This document shows positions 8,067 to 17,047 of a stretch of DNA of 64,000 nt, piece after piece (position 1 is the first letter of the stretch; every line of letters begins with the position of its first letter). Made by a program: the position numbers and the translations under genes. Below the pieces are notes generated by a model. It ran no database searches, was not told the origin of the DNA, and saw only the letters and a list, made by a program, of their open reading frames with translations. The stretch comes from Roseomonas sp. 18066 (GTDB lineage Bacteria; Pseudomonadota; Alphaproteobacteria; Acetobacterales; Acetobacteraceae). The DNA lies in the NCBI RefSeq assembly GCF_902706185.1, contig NZ_CACSJM010000006.1, positions 17,914-81,913 of the forward strand. Direction: 5' to 3'.

Positions 8067-10325
8067 ATGGACAGGCTCCTCCATCCCGCCGACAGCGATG
8101 CCGGGGACCAGCCCATCAGCCTGTCCCGTCGGGGCCTGCTGGGCGGCAGCATCGGCGCGCTGACCCTGGCCGTCGGCTTACGGCCCGTCGCCGCTGTCGC
8201 GCAGGCCGCGGCAACCCCCTTGGCGGCTGCATCGGCCCCGGCCGGGCCACCCTTCAATCCTTTTACAGCGTTGCTGCAGATCCGTTCCGACAGCACCGCC
8301 TTTCTGCAGGTCCCGGTGATCGAGGGCGGCCAGGGCATTTTTACCGGCCTGGCGCAGGTCTGCGGCGAAGAGCTCGACCTCGATCCGGCGCACTTCGTTG
8401 TGCAGTGCGCTGAGCCCGGGCCCGGCATCGCCGCGCTGGGAACACGGCTGAGCACGGGCGGCAGCAGCTCGATGTGGCGCAACTTCATGCCCATGCGGCG
8501 GATGGGTGCCACCAGCCGGGCGATGCTGATGCAAGCTGCTGCGGTCCGCTTCGAGGTGCCGGTGGACAGCCTGTCGACCAGCGACGGCAAGGTGATCCAT
8601 GCAGCGTCGGGACGCCATGCCGATTACGGTGATCTGGCCGGCGAAGCTGCCGAGTTGCCGGTCCCGGTGGATGTGCCGCTGCGCTCCGCCGACAGCTTTC
8701 GCTGGATCGGCAAGTCGGTCCCCCGCATCGACATGCAAGACAAGTCGACCGGCAAGGTCGTCTACAGCATCGATCTGACGATCGACGGCATGCTCCAGGC
8801 CGCCGTCCAGCACGCATCGCGGCTTGGGATGCAGCCGGTTCGCCTGCTGAACGAAGCTGCGGTTCGCCAGATGCCCGGCGTACATTCCGTGCATCTGCTG
8901 TCCGGCTGCGTTGCGGTAGTCGCCGACCGCTGGTGGCGTGCGCACCGTGCCGTGCAGTCGCTGCGCGCGGAATGGAAAGAGGCCACGGGCGACACGCCGC
9001 GCCCGATGCCGGCTGACTTCTCGACCGAGCAGTTGCGCCAGGACATGCTGGCGGCGCCGGGGCCGGGCTTTCTGGCGGAAGCGGCGGGCGATGCCGCGGC
9101 GGCGATGGGCCGCGCCGCCAAGACCCTGGAGGCGGTGTATGATGCGCCCTTCCTGGCGCATGCGCAGCTGGAGCCGCCCTCGGCCATCGCCTCCTGGGAT
9201 GCGGCGAGAGGCCGGCTCGAGCTCTGGATGTCCAACCAAGCCTCGCTCCTGTTCCGCGATGCCGCTGCGAAGTTCGCGGGCATTGCGCCGGAGAATGTCA
9301 CGCTGCACTCGCCCATGGTTGGCGGCTTCTTCGGACGCTACTTCTTCTACGACGAGAGCAACCCCTATCTGCAGGCGATTGCGCTGGCGAAGGCCGTTGG
9401 CCGCCCCGTCAAGGTGATCTGGAGCCGCGAGGAAGAGTTTCTGCGGGACGCCCTGCGGCCCGCGGTGCTGGTGCGCTTCAAGGCGGGTCTTGATGCACAA
9501 GGCATGCCGCTGGCGCTGGAATCGGAATCGGTCTCGGATGGGCTTTACGCTCGCATGTATGGCGCAGCCTACGACAAGTTCGATCCCACCGTGGTCGAAG
9601 GCATCGCCAAGAAGGTCTACGCCATCCCGAACCGGCGCATCGCGCATGTGATGCACCGCTATCCGCCGATGATCGGCGCCTGGCGCTCGGTGGGGCACTC
9701 TTTCAACGATTTCTTCATGGAAAGCTTCACGGACGAGATGGCCGATGCCGGCGGCATCGACCCTTTCGAACTGCGCCGCCGCATGGTGGCCCGCAGTCCC
9801 CGGCATGCCACCCTGCTCGAAGCCGTGGGCGATCTCTCCGGCGGCTGGCGGCGCGGACCCTTCACGGCGGAGGATGGCAGCCGGCGTGCGCGGGGCGTTG
9901 CCATGGCCTCGCCCTTCGGCACGGAGATGGCCACCATCGCCGAGGTCTCGATCGCCGAAGGCCAGGTCAAGGTGCACCATGTCTGGGTCGCGGTGGATCC
10001 CGGGCGCGCCATCAATCCGGCCATCATCGAGGCGCAGATGAACTCGGCGGTCGCGCTCGGCCTGTCCTCGGCGCTGTTCGAGGAGGTGGTCTATGAGCGC
10101 GGCATGCCGCGCGCCAGGAACTATGACGGCTATCCGATCCTGACGCCGGACCGGATGCCCGAGGTCCACGTCCGCATCGTCGAGAGCGGCGCCCCGATGA
10201 CCGGCGTCGGCGAACCCGGCGTCCCCGGCGTGCCGCCGGCGGTGATCAATGCCGTGGCTGCTCTGACAGGGCAGCGCGTCCGACGCCTCCCGCTGGCGCG
10301 GGCCAGCCTGGGCGGTTCCGTCTAG
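8067..10325 (+). CDS. Molybdopterin-binding large subunit, xanthine oxidase family (AldH/IorB type)
   Basis: 752 residues from the ATG at 8067. A twin-arginine leader (ISLSRRGLLGGSIGAL) precedes two repeated aldehyde oxidase/xanthine dehydrogenase molybdopterin domains. Family hallmarks include the substrate-pocket segment HAQLEPPSA, GGFFGRYF and the C-terminal GVGEPGVPGVPPAV with the catalytic Glu. It hydroxylates a N-heterocycle or oxidises an aldehyde in the periplasm; the sequence does not settle which. Operon order is [2Fe-2S], Mo subunit, tri-haem cytochrome, as in aldFHG/nicotinate-dehydrogenase-type enzymes. A paralogous pair lies at 19487-22206. Confidence 0.9.
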   Translation: MDRLLHPADSDAGDQPISLSRRGLLGGSIGALTLAVGLRPVAAVAQAAATPLAAASAPAGPPFNPFTALLQIRSDSTAFLQVPVIEGGQGIFTGLAQVCGEELDLDPAHFVVQCAEPGPGIAALGTRLSTGGSSSMWRNFMPMRRMGATSRAMLMQAAAVRFEVPVDSLSTSDGKVIHAASGRHADYGDLAGEAAELPVPVDVPLRSADSFRWIGKSVPRIDMQDKSTGKVVYSIDLTIDGMLQAAVQHASRLGMQPVRLLNEAAVRQMPGVHSVHLLSGCVAVVADRWWRAHRAVQSLRAEWKEATGDTPRPMPADFSTEQLRQDMLAAPGPGFLAEAAGDAAAAMGRAAKTLEAVYDAPFLAHAQLEPPSAIASWDAARGRLELWMSNQASLLFRDAAAKFAGIAPENVTLHSPMVGGFFGRYFFYDESNPYLQAIALAKAVGRPVKVIWSREEEFLRDALRPAVLVRFKAGLDAQGMPLALESESVSDGLYARMYGAAYDKFDPTVVEGIAKKVYAIPNRRIAHVMHRYPPMIGAWRSVGHSFNDFFMESFTDEMADAGGIDPFELRRRMVARSPRHATLLEAVGDLSGGWRRGPFTAEDGSRRARGVAMASPFGTEMATIAEVSIAEGQVKVHHVWVAVDPGRAINPAIIEAQMNSAVALGLSSALFEEVVYERGMPRARNYDGYPILTPDRMPEVHVRIVESGAPMTGVGEPGVPGVPPAVINAVAALTGQRVRRLPLARASLGGSV

Positions 10326-10346
10326 GCCACCGATGCTTCGTCACGC

Positions 10347-10380
10347 CTCCTGCCAGGCAGCATGCCGATGCTGCCGGAGG
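10347..10380 (+). terminator. Intercistronic hairpin before the cytochrome gene
   Basis: GGCAGCAT/ATGCTGCC (8 bp, 4-nt loop at 10356-10375) is extended by CCTCC/GGAGG flanks. No T-run follows, so it is more likely an mRNA-processing or attenuating hairpin between the Mo subunit and the cytochrome than a full terminator. Confidence 0.4.
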
Positions 10381-10415
10381 CTTCGCAATGATCCCCCCTT
10401 CACGGTAGACGCACA

Positions 10416-11759
10416 TTGAAACGGCTTCTCGCCAGCCTGGCGATCCCTGTCATCGCCGTCCTTGCCGTCGGCGCCTGGTTCACGACCCGCATCCCGGCTT
10501 CGCCTTTCGACGGGCAAGGCAAATCCAGCCTATCCACGACGCTGGAACGCGGCGAATACGTAGCGCGGCTGGGTGACTGCGTCGCCTGCCACAGCACCGA
10601 ACGCGGCGCGCCCTTTTCCGGCGGGCTGGCGATGGGCACGCCGCTGGGCACCATCTTCACCACCAACATCACGCCGGACAAGGCAACGGGCATCGGCAGC
10701 TATACGCTGGCGCAATTCGACAATGCGGTGCGGCGCGGCGTGGGCCCGGACGGCCGGCGCCTCTACCCCGCCATGCCCTACCCGTCTTACGCGCGGCTCA
10801 GCGATGACGACGTCAAGGCGCTCTACGACTACTTCATGAACCACGTCCAGCCGGTGCAGCAGGCCAACCAGGCCAGCACCATCCCCTGGCCGATGAACAT
10901 GCGCTGGCCGCTTGCCCTGTGGAGCGCCGCCTTCACCGACGGCAGGGTCTACCGCCCCGACCCGTCGCGGGACGCCTCGTGGAACCGGGGCGCCTATCTG
11001 GTCGAGGGACCAGGCCATTGCGGCAGCTGCCACACTCCCCGCGGCCTCGCGATGCAGGAGGAAGCCCTGGACGGGTCGGCCAAAGCCTATCTTTCCGGGG
11101 CGCTGCTGGACGGATGGTATGCGCCGAGCCTGCGCAATGACCACAATACCGGCCTCGGGCGCTGGAGCGAGGAGGACATCGTCGCCTATCTGAAGCAGGG
11201 CCGTAACCGCCATGGCGTCGTCTTCGGCTCGATGATGGAGGCCTTCAACAACTCCACCCAGTTCATGACCGACGATGATCTGCAGGGTATCGCACGCTAC
11301 CTGAAGTCCCTGCCGGGCGACCCTGACAGGGATGGCCCGCCCTGGCAGCCGGACAGCGCGACGACGCAGATGCTCAGCAGCGGTGCGGCGCCGGCGATGC
11401 CAGGGGCGGCAACCTACCTGGCCCGTTGCGCCAGCTGCCACGGGCGTGACGGCATGGGCCGGGGGGCGTGGATCCCGCCGCTGGCCGGGGCCACGTCGCT
11501 GCTGGCGCCGGATGCAAGCTCGGCAATCAACATCACCCTGAACGGTGGCGGCCGCGTGGTGGCCGGGGGCGTGTCCGACGCCTACCGCATGCCGGCACTG
11601 CGCAGCCAGCTATCGGACGGGCAGATTGCGGAGCTGCTGACCTTCCTGCGCGGCGCCTGGGGCAACAAGGCAGCAGCCGTGACCGCGGCGGAGGTTGGTA
11701 CGCTGCGCCAGCACACCAACCCGGCGAGCAGCGAGGTGATCGTGCTGCAGATGCGCTGA
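10416..11759 (+). CDS. Tri-haem cytochrome c subunit of membrane-bound dehydrogenase
   Basis: 447 residues. There is no upstream in-frame ATG/GTG, so a TTG start at 10416 is used. An N-terminal hydrophobic helix (LLASLAIPVIAVLAVGAWF) anchors or exports it. Three haem c sites CVACH, CGSCH and CASCH are spaced as in the three-haem cytochrome subunits of acetic-acid-bacterial alcohol, aldehyde and gluconate dehydrogenases. It should take electrons from the Mo/[2Fe-2S] enzyme encoded upstream and deliver them to ubiquinone or the oxidase chain. The 90-bp gap after the large subunit contains a hairpin. Confidence 0.9.
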   Translation: MKRLLASLAIPVIAVLAVGAWFTTRIPASPFDGQGKSSLSTTLERGEYVARLGDCVACHSTERGAPFSGGLAMGTPLGTIFTTNITPDKATGIGSYTLAQFDNAVRRGVGPDGRRLYPAMPYPSYARLSDDDVKALYDYFMNHVQPVQQANQASTIPWPMNMRWPLALWSAAFTDGRVYRPDPSRDASWNRGAYLVEGPGHCGSCHTPRGLAMQEEALDGSAKAYLSGALLDGWYAPSLRNDHNTGLGRWSEEDIVAYLKQGRNRHGVVFGSMMEAFNNSTQFMTDDDLQGIARYLKSLPGDPDRDGPPWQPDSATTQMLSSGAAPAMPGAATYLARCASCHGRDGMGRGAWIPPLAGATSLLAPDASSAINITLNGGGRVVAGGVSDAYRMPALRSQLSDGQIAELLTFLRGAWGNKAAAVTAAEVGTLRQHTNPASSEVIVLQMR

Positions 11760-11825
11760 CACGCGCGCCGCCGCCAGCGCCGATGCGCCGGCGGTGGTCC
11801 AGGGTTGGCGCCAGGCGATCCTGTC

Positions 11826-12809
11826 CTAGTTCCGCGGCACCCCCGCATCCGCCAGAATTCGTCCCCATTTGCCAAGCTCGGTGGCAGCGAACTGCCCCAT
11901 CTCCTCCGGTGATGAGGCGACGACGTCGATGCCCAGATTGCGGAAGAAGACCACGCCGGCGGGGCTGCGGATGGCCTCGACCAGCGCGCGGTTCAGCCGC
12001 TGCACCGCGGCATCGGGCGTGCCGGCCGGCGCGAAGATGCCGTTCCACGACGCGAAATCCATGCCCGCCAGGCCGGATTCCTGCATCGTCGGCAGGTCCG
12101 GCACCGCTTGGCTGCGGGTCTTCGTGGTCACTGCGATAGCCCGCAGGTCGCCGGTCTTCAGGTGCCCGGCAGTCGGCCCCAGATCCGTCACCACGAATTG
12201 CAGGCGCCCGCCCAGTAGATCCGTGATCGCCTCCGGCGTACCGCGATAGGAGATCTGCTCGCCGCGGATCCCCGCTAGCTTCAGCAGCAGGTGGGCCGCG
12301 GCCAAGCTTCCGGTGTTGCCGGTGCCAAAGTTCAGCGTGCCGCTGCTCTCCTTCGCATAGGCGATGAACTCCTGCAGGGTTCTGGCGGGGAATTTAGGCG
12401 AGACGAACAGGATCAGCGGGCTGGTGCCGATCAGCGTGACCGGCACGAAGTCGCGGATCGGATCATAGCCGGGATCGCGCAACAGATGCGGATTGGCTGA
12501 ATGCGTCGAGTTCGTCGCATAGAACAGCACGCTTCCATCACCCGGCATCCGGGCCGCGGACCGCGCGCCGATCGCGCCATTGGCCCCGGCCATGTTCTCC
12601 ACCACGGTGGCCTGACCCAGCTTCTGTGCTGAATGCTCGCCCAGGAAGCGCGCCATCGCATCCGTGGCGCTGCCGGCAGGGAAAGGCACGATGGCGCGGA
12701 TCGGACGGCTGGACGGCGCCTGTGCCCCTGCCAGCCGCGGCGCGGCGGTCGCGGTGAGGGCAGCAGCCGCCAGCCGCAGCAGCCAGCGGCGCCCTGGATC
12801 GTTCTGCAT
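11826..12809 (-). CDS. Bug-family (TctC-like) periplasmic binding protein
   Basis: 327 residues with an RR-containing signal peptide (RRWLLRLAAAALTATAAPRLAGAQA). The start of the mature protein, RPIRAIVPFPAGSATDAMAR, and VVENMAGANGAIGA are the two signature strands of Bug/tripartite tricarboxylate receptors, which bind carboxylates or similar anions. No TctA/TctB membrane genes are nearby, the usual orphan situation in this family. It is transcribed after the CoA-transferase gene and likely presents the acid that this CoA-transferase activates. The frame extends further upstream, but the ATG at 12809 begins the signal peptide. Confidence 0.9.
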   Translation of the reverse strand: MQNDPGRRWLLRLAAAALTATAAPRLAGAQAPSSRPIRAIVPFPAGSATDAMARFLGEHSAQKLGQATVVENMAGANGAIGARSAARMPGDGSVLFYATNSTHSANPHLLRDPGYDPIRDFVPVTLIGTSPLILFVSPKFPARTLQEFIAYAKESSGTLNFGTGNTGSLAAAHLLLKLAGIRGEQISYRGTPEAITDLLGGRLQFVVTDLGPTAGHLKTGDLRAIAVTTKTRSQAVPDLPTMQESGLAGMDFASWNGIFAPAGTPDAAVQRLNRALVEAIRSPAGVVFFRNLGIDVVASSPEEMGQFAATELGKWGRILADAGVPRN

Positions 12810-12853
12810 GGTCGTTTCCTCAGGTCCGTTTTGGGACTCTGGTTGAGGGGGAG

Positions 12854-14095
12854 CTAGAGGACGCCTTCCGCGTGAAGGCGCTCGATGTCGGTGGCGGAAA
12901 AGCCGAGCCAGTCGCCGAAGACGGCGCCGGTATCGCGCCCGATCTCGCCGGCAGGATCGATCTGCGGCAGGTCCGAGCCGTCGAAGCGAAGCGGTGAATT
13001 GGGCAGCACGACGCGGCCCAGCACCGGGTGGTCCACCCATTCCAGCGCGCGTCGGCTGTGCATATGCGCGTCGGTCGCGACCTCGCCCAGGTCGCGTACC
13101 GGGGCGCAGGGCACGCGGTGCCGCACCAGCAGCGCGTGCAGATCGTCGCGCCGGAAGCCTGCGGTGAAGGCGCTGACGATCTCGTCCACCTCCGCCATGC
13201 GAGCCACGCGATCCTTCAGGCTGGCATAGCGTTGATCGGCGCCGAGGTCGGTGCGTCCCATCGCCTGCAGCAGCGAATGCCAATGCGCCTCGCCGACGCA
13301 GATGATGGCCAGATGGCCGTCTTGCGTGGGGTAGACGTTGTAGGGACACTCGGCGAGGCCGCCATGCTGGTTGCCGGTGCGCGCCGGGACCGCTCCTTTG
13401 GTGGAGTACCAAAGGCCGAGGCTGGAACTGAGCGAAGCATACACCGCCTCCTGCATGGCGACCTCGACGAGACGGCCGCGTCCGGTTCGCTCCCGCTCGA
13501 ACAGCGCGGTGACCAGGGCGCCGTAGAGATGCACGCCGCCGAGGAAATCACACAGCGCTGGGCCGGCCTTGACCGGTGGGCGGTCCGGAAAGCCGGTGAT
13601 CGACATGATCCCGGTCATCGCCTGCACCGTCAGATCCATGGCCGGCTTGTCGCGGTTCGGCCCCGACAGGCCATAGCCGGAGCCCTGCGCATAGATCAGC
13701 CGCGGATTGATCTGGCTGAGCACCTCGAATCCGGCGCCCAGCCGGTCCATGGCGCCGGGGGCGAAGTTCTCCAGCAGCACATCCGCCCGCGCTACCATCT
13801 GCTTAAGGAGGTCGAGCCCCGCCGGCGTCTTAAGGTTGATTGTCACGAACTGCTTGTTGGAGTTCAGCATGGCGAAGGGCAGCGCGCCGCCGCCCACTGA
13901 GCCACGCCTGCGCAGATGCTCGCCCCCGGGCGGCTCCACCTTGATCACCCGGGCGCCCGCCATGGCCAGCAGGAAGCCGCAATATGGGCCGTTATAGATT
14001 TGCCCAAGATCCAGCACCGTCACCCCGGCCAGCGGCAGGGCGCGCGACTCCTGCTGCGGCACCGCGGCCTGCGGCTGGCCCTCGTCCTGGCCCAT
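12854..14095 (-). CDS. CaiB/BaiF family III CoA-transferase
   Basis: 413 residues. The N-terminus LAGVTVLDLGQIYNGPYCGFLLAMAGA and VIKVEPPGGE are the classic class III start; the segment KPAMDLTVQAMTGIM holds the expected catalytic Asp. The enzyme transfers CoA from a donor thioester (often succinyl-CoA) to a carboxylate. Its neighbours (Bug receptor downstream, GntR upstream, and a divergent acyl-CoA dehydrogenase/hydratase/thiolase operon) suggest it activates the imported acid at the head of a beta-oxidation route. Confidence 0.9.
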   Translation of the reverse strand: MGQDEGQPQAAVPQQESRALPLAGVTVLDLGQIYNGPYCGFLLAMAGARVIKVEPPGGEHLRRRGSVGGGALPFAMLNSNKQFVTINLKTPAGLDLLKQMVARADVLLENFAPGAMDRLGAGFEVLSQINPRLIYAQGSGYGLSGPNRDKPAMDLTVQAMTGIMSITGFPDRPPVKAGPALCDFLGGVHLYGALVTALFERERTGRGRLVEVAMQEAVYASLSSSLGLWYSTKGAVPARTGNQHGGLAECPYNVYPTQDGHLAIICVGEAHWHSLLQAMGRTDLGADQRYASLKDRVARMAEVDEIVSAFTAGFRRDDLHALLVRHRVPCAPVRDLGEVATDAHMHSRRALEWVDHPVLGRVVLPNSPLRFDGSDLPQIDPAGEIGRDTGAVFGDWLGFSATDIERLHAEGVL

Positions 14096-14200
14096 GCATC
14101 CTCCCTCTGCCGCCTTGAGCGGCTCGTTGTCGCCTTGCCGCCTTGAGGCGGCTTGTCGTCACCAGGACCTGCATCCCGGGAAGTCGGTGCCGGAAGCGCC

Positions 14201-14947
14201 TCAGACCTCCAGGTCGGGCGGCGCCTGCGGTTTGATATGCGCCACATAGGCGTCGAGGTGCCGCGCCATCCGGCGCGCCGCCGCCTCTCCATCACCCTTC
14301 TGGATCGCGTCGAGGATGCGGCGATGGACGCGCCGCACCGCGACGCGCACTTCGGGCAGGTTGTAGGGCTCCTCGAGTCCTGTCGCCTCGTGCATCAGGC
14401 TGCTGACCGCCTTCCAGATGCCGATCAGCAGCTCGTTGCGGCTGGCGACAACCACTGCCAGGTGCCAGTCGACGTTCATATGCGTCCAGGCGGAGACACC
14501 GACGGAATCATCCTCGAAGCGGGCCTGGATCTGCGCCAGCCGGGCGAGGTCTTCCTCCGTGCGGTTCAGCGCCGCCAACCGCGCCAGCTGCGGCTCGATC
14601 GCGCTGCGGGTTTCCAGCAGCGCGCCGAAGCGCACCCGCTGCCCACGGGTGAACAGCCGGATGGACCGCTCCAGCATGTCGGCCCCTGGCAAATGCGGCA
14701 CGGATCCGCCACCGCGGCCGGAGCGGGTGCGCACCAGGCCCTCCACTTCCAGCAAGCGCAGCGCCTCGCGCACCGAGGCGCGGCTGACGCCCGACATGTC
14801 GGCCAGCGCCCGCTCGTTCGGCAGCGGCGCGCCCTCGGCCAGGGCACCGGTCAGGATGCCCTCCCGCAGCCTGTCGGCCAGGACGTTGGAGGCCTTCTGG
14901 GCCTGCACGCCCGTCAGCAGTGATCGCATCGGCGAGGTTTGGTCCAT
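14201..14947 (-). CDS. GntR/FadR-family (FCD) transcriptional regulator
   Basis: 248 residues. Winged helix: LREGILTGALAEGAPLPNERALADMSGVSRASVREALRLLEVEGLV. The FCD ligand domain follows, with the metal/ligand pattern Asp...His...His (EDDSVGVSAWTHMNVDWHLAVV). FadR-type proteins of this class sense carboxylates or CoA esters. It heads the minus-strand GntR-CoA-transferase-Bug group and is divergent from the acyl-CoA dehydrogenase operon; a perfect FadR-like palindrome lies between (14986-15002), so it probably represses both sides. Confidence 0.9.
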   Translation of the reverse strand: MDQTSPMRSLLTGVQAQKASNVLADRLREGILTGALAEGAPLPNERALADMSGVSRASVREALRLLEVEGLVRTRSGRGGGSVPHLPGADMLERSIRLFTRGQRVRFGALLETRSAIEPQLARLAALNRTEEDLARLAQIQARFEDDSVGVSAWTHMNVDWHLAVVVASRNELLIGIWKAVSSLMHEATGLEEPYNLPEVRVAVRRVHRRILDAIQKGDGEAAARRMARHLDAYVAHIKPQAPPDLEV

Positions 14948-14985
14948 GCGCCCATCATAAGCAGCGGCATCGGTCCGTCAATTAT

Positions 14986-15002
14986 TAAAGGTCAGACCTT
15001 TA
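14986..15002. promoter_or_regulatory. Predicted FadR/GntR operator
   Basis: Perfect 17-bp palindrome TAAAGGTCAGACCTTTA, with the GGTC-N-GACC core of FadR-type FCD operators. It is 39 bp from the GntR start and 76 bp from the acyl-CoA dehydrogenase start, inside their divergent promoter. A partial second copy (GTCTGACCCGACC) follows at about 15008-15020. Confidence 0.75.
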
Positions 15003-15077
15003 TTGACTGTCTGACCCGACCATGCTCCGGTGCGGTCAACGGCGCGCCGGACAGGAAGGGCGCGGGGAGGAAGATCC

Positions 15078-16262
15078 ATGGAGAAAGACGCCGCATTGGG
15101 TGCGTGGGAACTGCCCCACGAGCTGCGGATGCTGCGCGACAGCGTGCGCCGCTTCATGCAGGAGGAAGTGCGCCCGGCCGAGGATGGGCTGCCCCATGAT
15201 GCGACCCGGCTGCCTGCGGAAACGCTGAAGCGGCTCCAGGCCAAGGCCCGGCCGCTCGGGCTGTGGCAGATCGAGTCGCCTGCCGAATGGGGCGGTGCGG
15301 GGCTGGGCCTTCTGGGGCAGGCGGTCGTTGCCGAAGAGTCCTCCCAGTGCAAGATGGGCGCCTATATCCCGGCCGGGCATGCCTTCGGCTGGGATCCGCC
15401 GAACGTCATCTTCCGCGGCACCGAGGATCAGATACGGCGCTACGCGGTGCCGGTGATGGAAAGCGGCGACAAGAGCTTCGTCGCCATCTCCGAGCCCGGC
15501 GGCGGATCGGATCCGGGTCGCGCCATCGAGACGCGCGCCGAGCGCCGCGGCGATCGCTACATCCTCAACGGCACGAAGACCTGGATCTCCGGCGTCGGCG
15601 ATTCAGACTGGGGCGTGCTGTTCGCGCGCACCGGGCCCGGCAAGGGGCGCGACGGCATCACCGCCTTTGTCGTGGAGAAAGGCTTCAAGGGCTTCTCCTA
15701 CAAACCAATCCCGGTGATCCGCAGCTATTCGCCCTACGAGATCAGCCTGGTCGATTGCGAGGTGCCGGTGGAGAACCGGCTGGGCGAGGAAGGCGGCGGC
15801 TTCAAGCTGGCCGAAACCTGGCTAGTGCATGCCCGCGTCCCTTATGCGGCGGCGGTGATCGGCGTGGCCCAGGCGGCCCTGGCCTTGGCCATCGACTGGG
15901 CGCGCAACCGCGAGGTGTTCCGCAGCAAGCTGGCGGACAAGCAGGCGATCCAATGGATGATCGCCGATTCCGAGATCGAGCTGCGGGCCGCGCGGCTGCT
16001 GGTCTACCAGGCGGCTTGGCACGGCGACCTCGGTCGCGACATCAAGATGGAGACCTCCATTGCCAAGGTCTACGCGACCGAGGCCGCGGGACGCGTCGTC
16101 GACCGCTGCATGCAGATCTTCGGCGGTCTCGGCGTCGCCCAGGAAATGCCGCTGGAGCGTTGGTATCGCGAATTGCGGATCAAGCGGATCGGTGAAGGGC
16201 CGTCCGAGGTCCACCGCATGGTGGTCTCGCGCGAGCTGCTGAACAGCCAGACCAGGAGCTAG
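15078..16262 (+). CDS. Acyl-CoA dehydrogenase
   Basis: 394 residues from the ATG at 15078, with GGGGAGG about 7 nt upstream. The standard three-domain FAD acyl-CoA dehydrogenase is seen: helical N-domain, AISEPGGGSDPGRAI flavin/substrate loop, NGTKTWISGVGDSDW, and the C-terminal FGGLGVAQEMPLERWYREL and GEGPSEVHRMV segments. It desaturates the CoA ester at C2-C3. First gene of a tight plus-strand operon (gaps 2-16 bp) with hydratase, thiolase, DUF35 and SDR genes. Confidence 0.92.
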   Translation: MEKDAALGAWELPHELRMLRDSVRRFMQEEVRPAEDGLPHDATRLPAETLKRLQAKARPLGLWQIESPAEWGGAGLGLLGQAVVAEESSQCKMGAYIPAGHAFGWDPPNVIFRGTEDQIRRYAVPVMESGDKSFVAISEPGGGSDPGRAIETRAERRGDRYILNGTKTWISGVGDSDWGVLFARTGPGKGRDGITAFVVEKGFKGFSYKPIPVIRSYSPYEISLVDCEVPVENRLGEEGGGFKLAETWLVHARVPYAAAVIGVAQAALALAIDWARNREVFRSKLADKQAIQWMIADSEIELRAARLLVYQAAWHGDLGRDIKMETSIAKVYATEAAGRVVDRCMQIFGGLGVAQEMPLERWYRELRIKRIGEGPSEVHRMVVSRELLNSQTRS

Positions 16263-16267
16263 CCCTT

Positions 16268-17044
16268 ATGTCGATCGACTTCACGCTCGATGATGGGGGG
16301 ATCGCGACCATCGTCATCAACCGCCCCGACCGCATGAACGCCATGGACGCCGAGCATTACCGCGGCCTGTCCGAAGCGTGGCAGCGGGTGCGCGACGACC
16401 CGGCGGTGCGCGTCGCCATCGTCACCGGCGCGGGGGAAAAGTCCTTCAGCGCCGGCGCCGACATCAAGAGCTTCCTGACCGCACCGCCAACCTTCTCCGA
16501 TATGTGGCTGACGCAGAAGGACCAGCTGCTGAACCGTGGGCTGGAAGTGTGGAAGCCCATCATCGCCGCGGTGAACGGCTATTGCCTGGCGGGCGGCATG
16601 ACGCTGCTGATGGCGACCGACATCCGCATCGCCGCCACGCATGCGACCTTCAACGTCGCGGAGGTGAAGCGCGGTATCGTGCCCGGCAATGGCGGCACCC
16701 AGCGCATCCTGGAACAGCTGCCCTACCCCATCGCCATGGAAATGCTGCTGACCGGCGACGCCATTGACGCCGCGCGCGCGGCGCAGTTCGGGCTGGTCAA
16801 TGCCGTGGTGCCGATGGCGGAGCTGATGGCGACGGCGCGGCGCTATGCCGAACGCATCGCCGCCAATGCGCCGCTGGCAGTGCAGGCGGCGAAGGAGCTG
16901 GCGGTTCGTTCCCGCGACGTCGATCGCGGCACCGGGCTGCGCATGGAAAGCCTGGTCAACCGGCTGCTGCAATGCACCGCCGATGCGACGGAAGGCCCCG
17001 CCGCCTTCGCCGCCAAGCGGCCGCCGCAGTTCCGCGGGGCGTGA
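16268..17044 (+). CDS. Enoyl-CoA hydratase/isomerase family protein
   Basis: 258 residues, typical crotonase length. The oxyanion-hole segments FSAGADIKSFL and VNGYCLAGGMTLLMATDIRIA are present, followed by EVKRGIVPGNGGTQRIL; a Gly-Asn-Gly-Gly stretch sits where the catalytic Glu regions lie. It would hydrate the enoyl-CoA produced by the preceding dehydrogenase. It starts 5 bp after that gene's stop. Confidence 0.9.
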   Translation: MSIDFTLDDGGIATIVINRPDRMNAMDAEHYRGLSEAWQRVRDDPAVRVAIVTGAGEKSFSAGADIKSFLTAPPTFSDMWLTQKDQLLNRGLEVWKPIIAAVNGYCLAGGMTLLMATDIRIAATHATFNVAEVKRGIVPGNGGTQRILEQLPYPIAMEMLLTGDAIDAARAAQFGLVNAVVPMAELMATARRYAERIAANAPLAVQAAKELAVRSRDVDRGTGLRMESLVNRLLQCTADATEGPAAFAAKRPPQFRGA

Positions 17045-17047
17045 GCC

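Noticed and set aside
8178..10169. 663-codon minus-strand open frame
   Set aside because: Antisense to the first molybdopterin subunit; no domain or ribosome-binding site.
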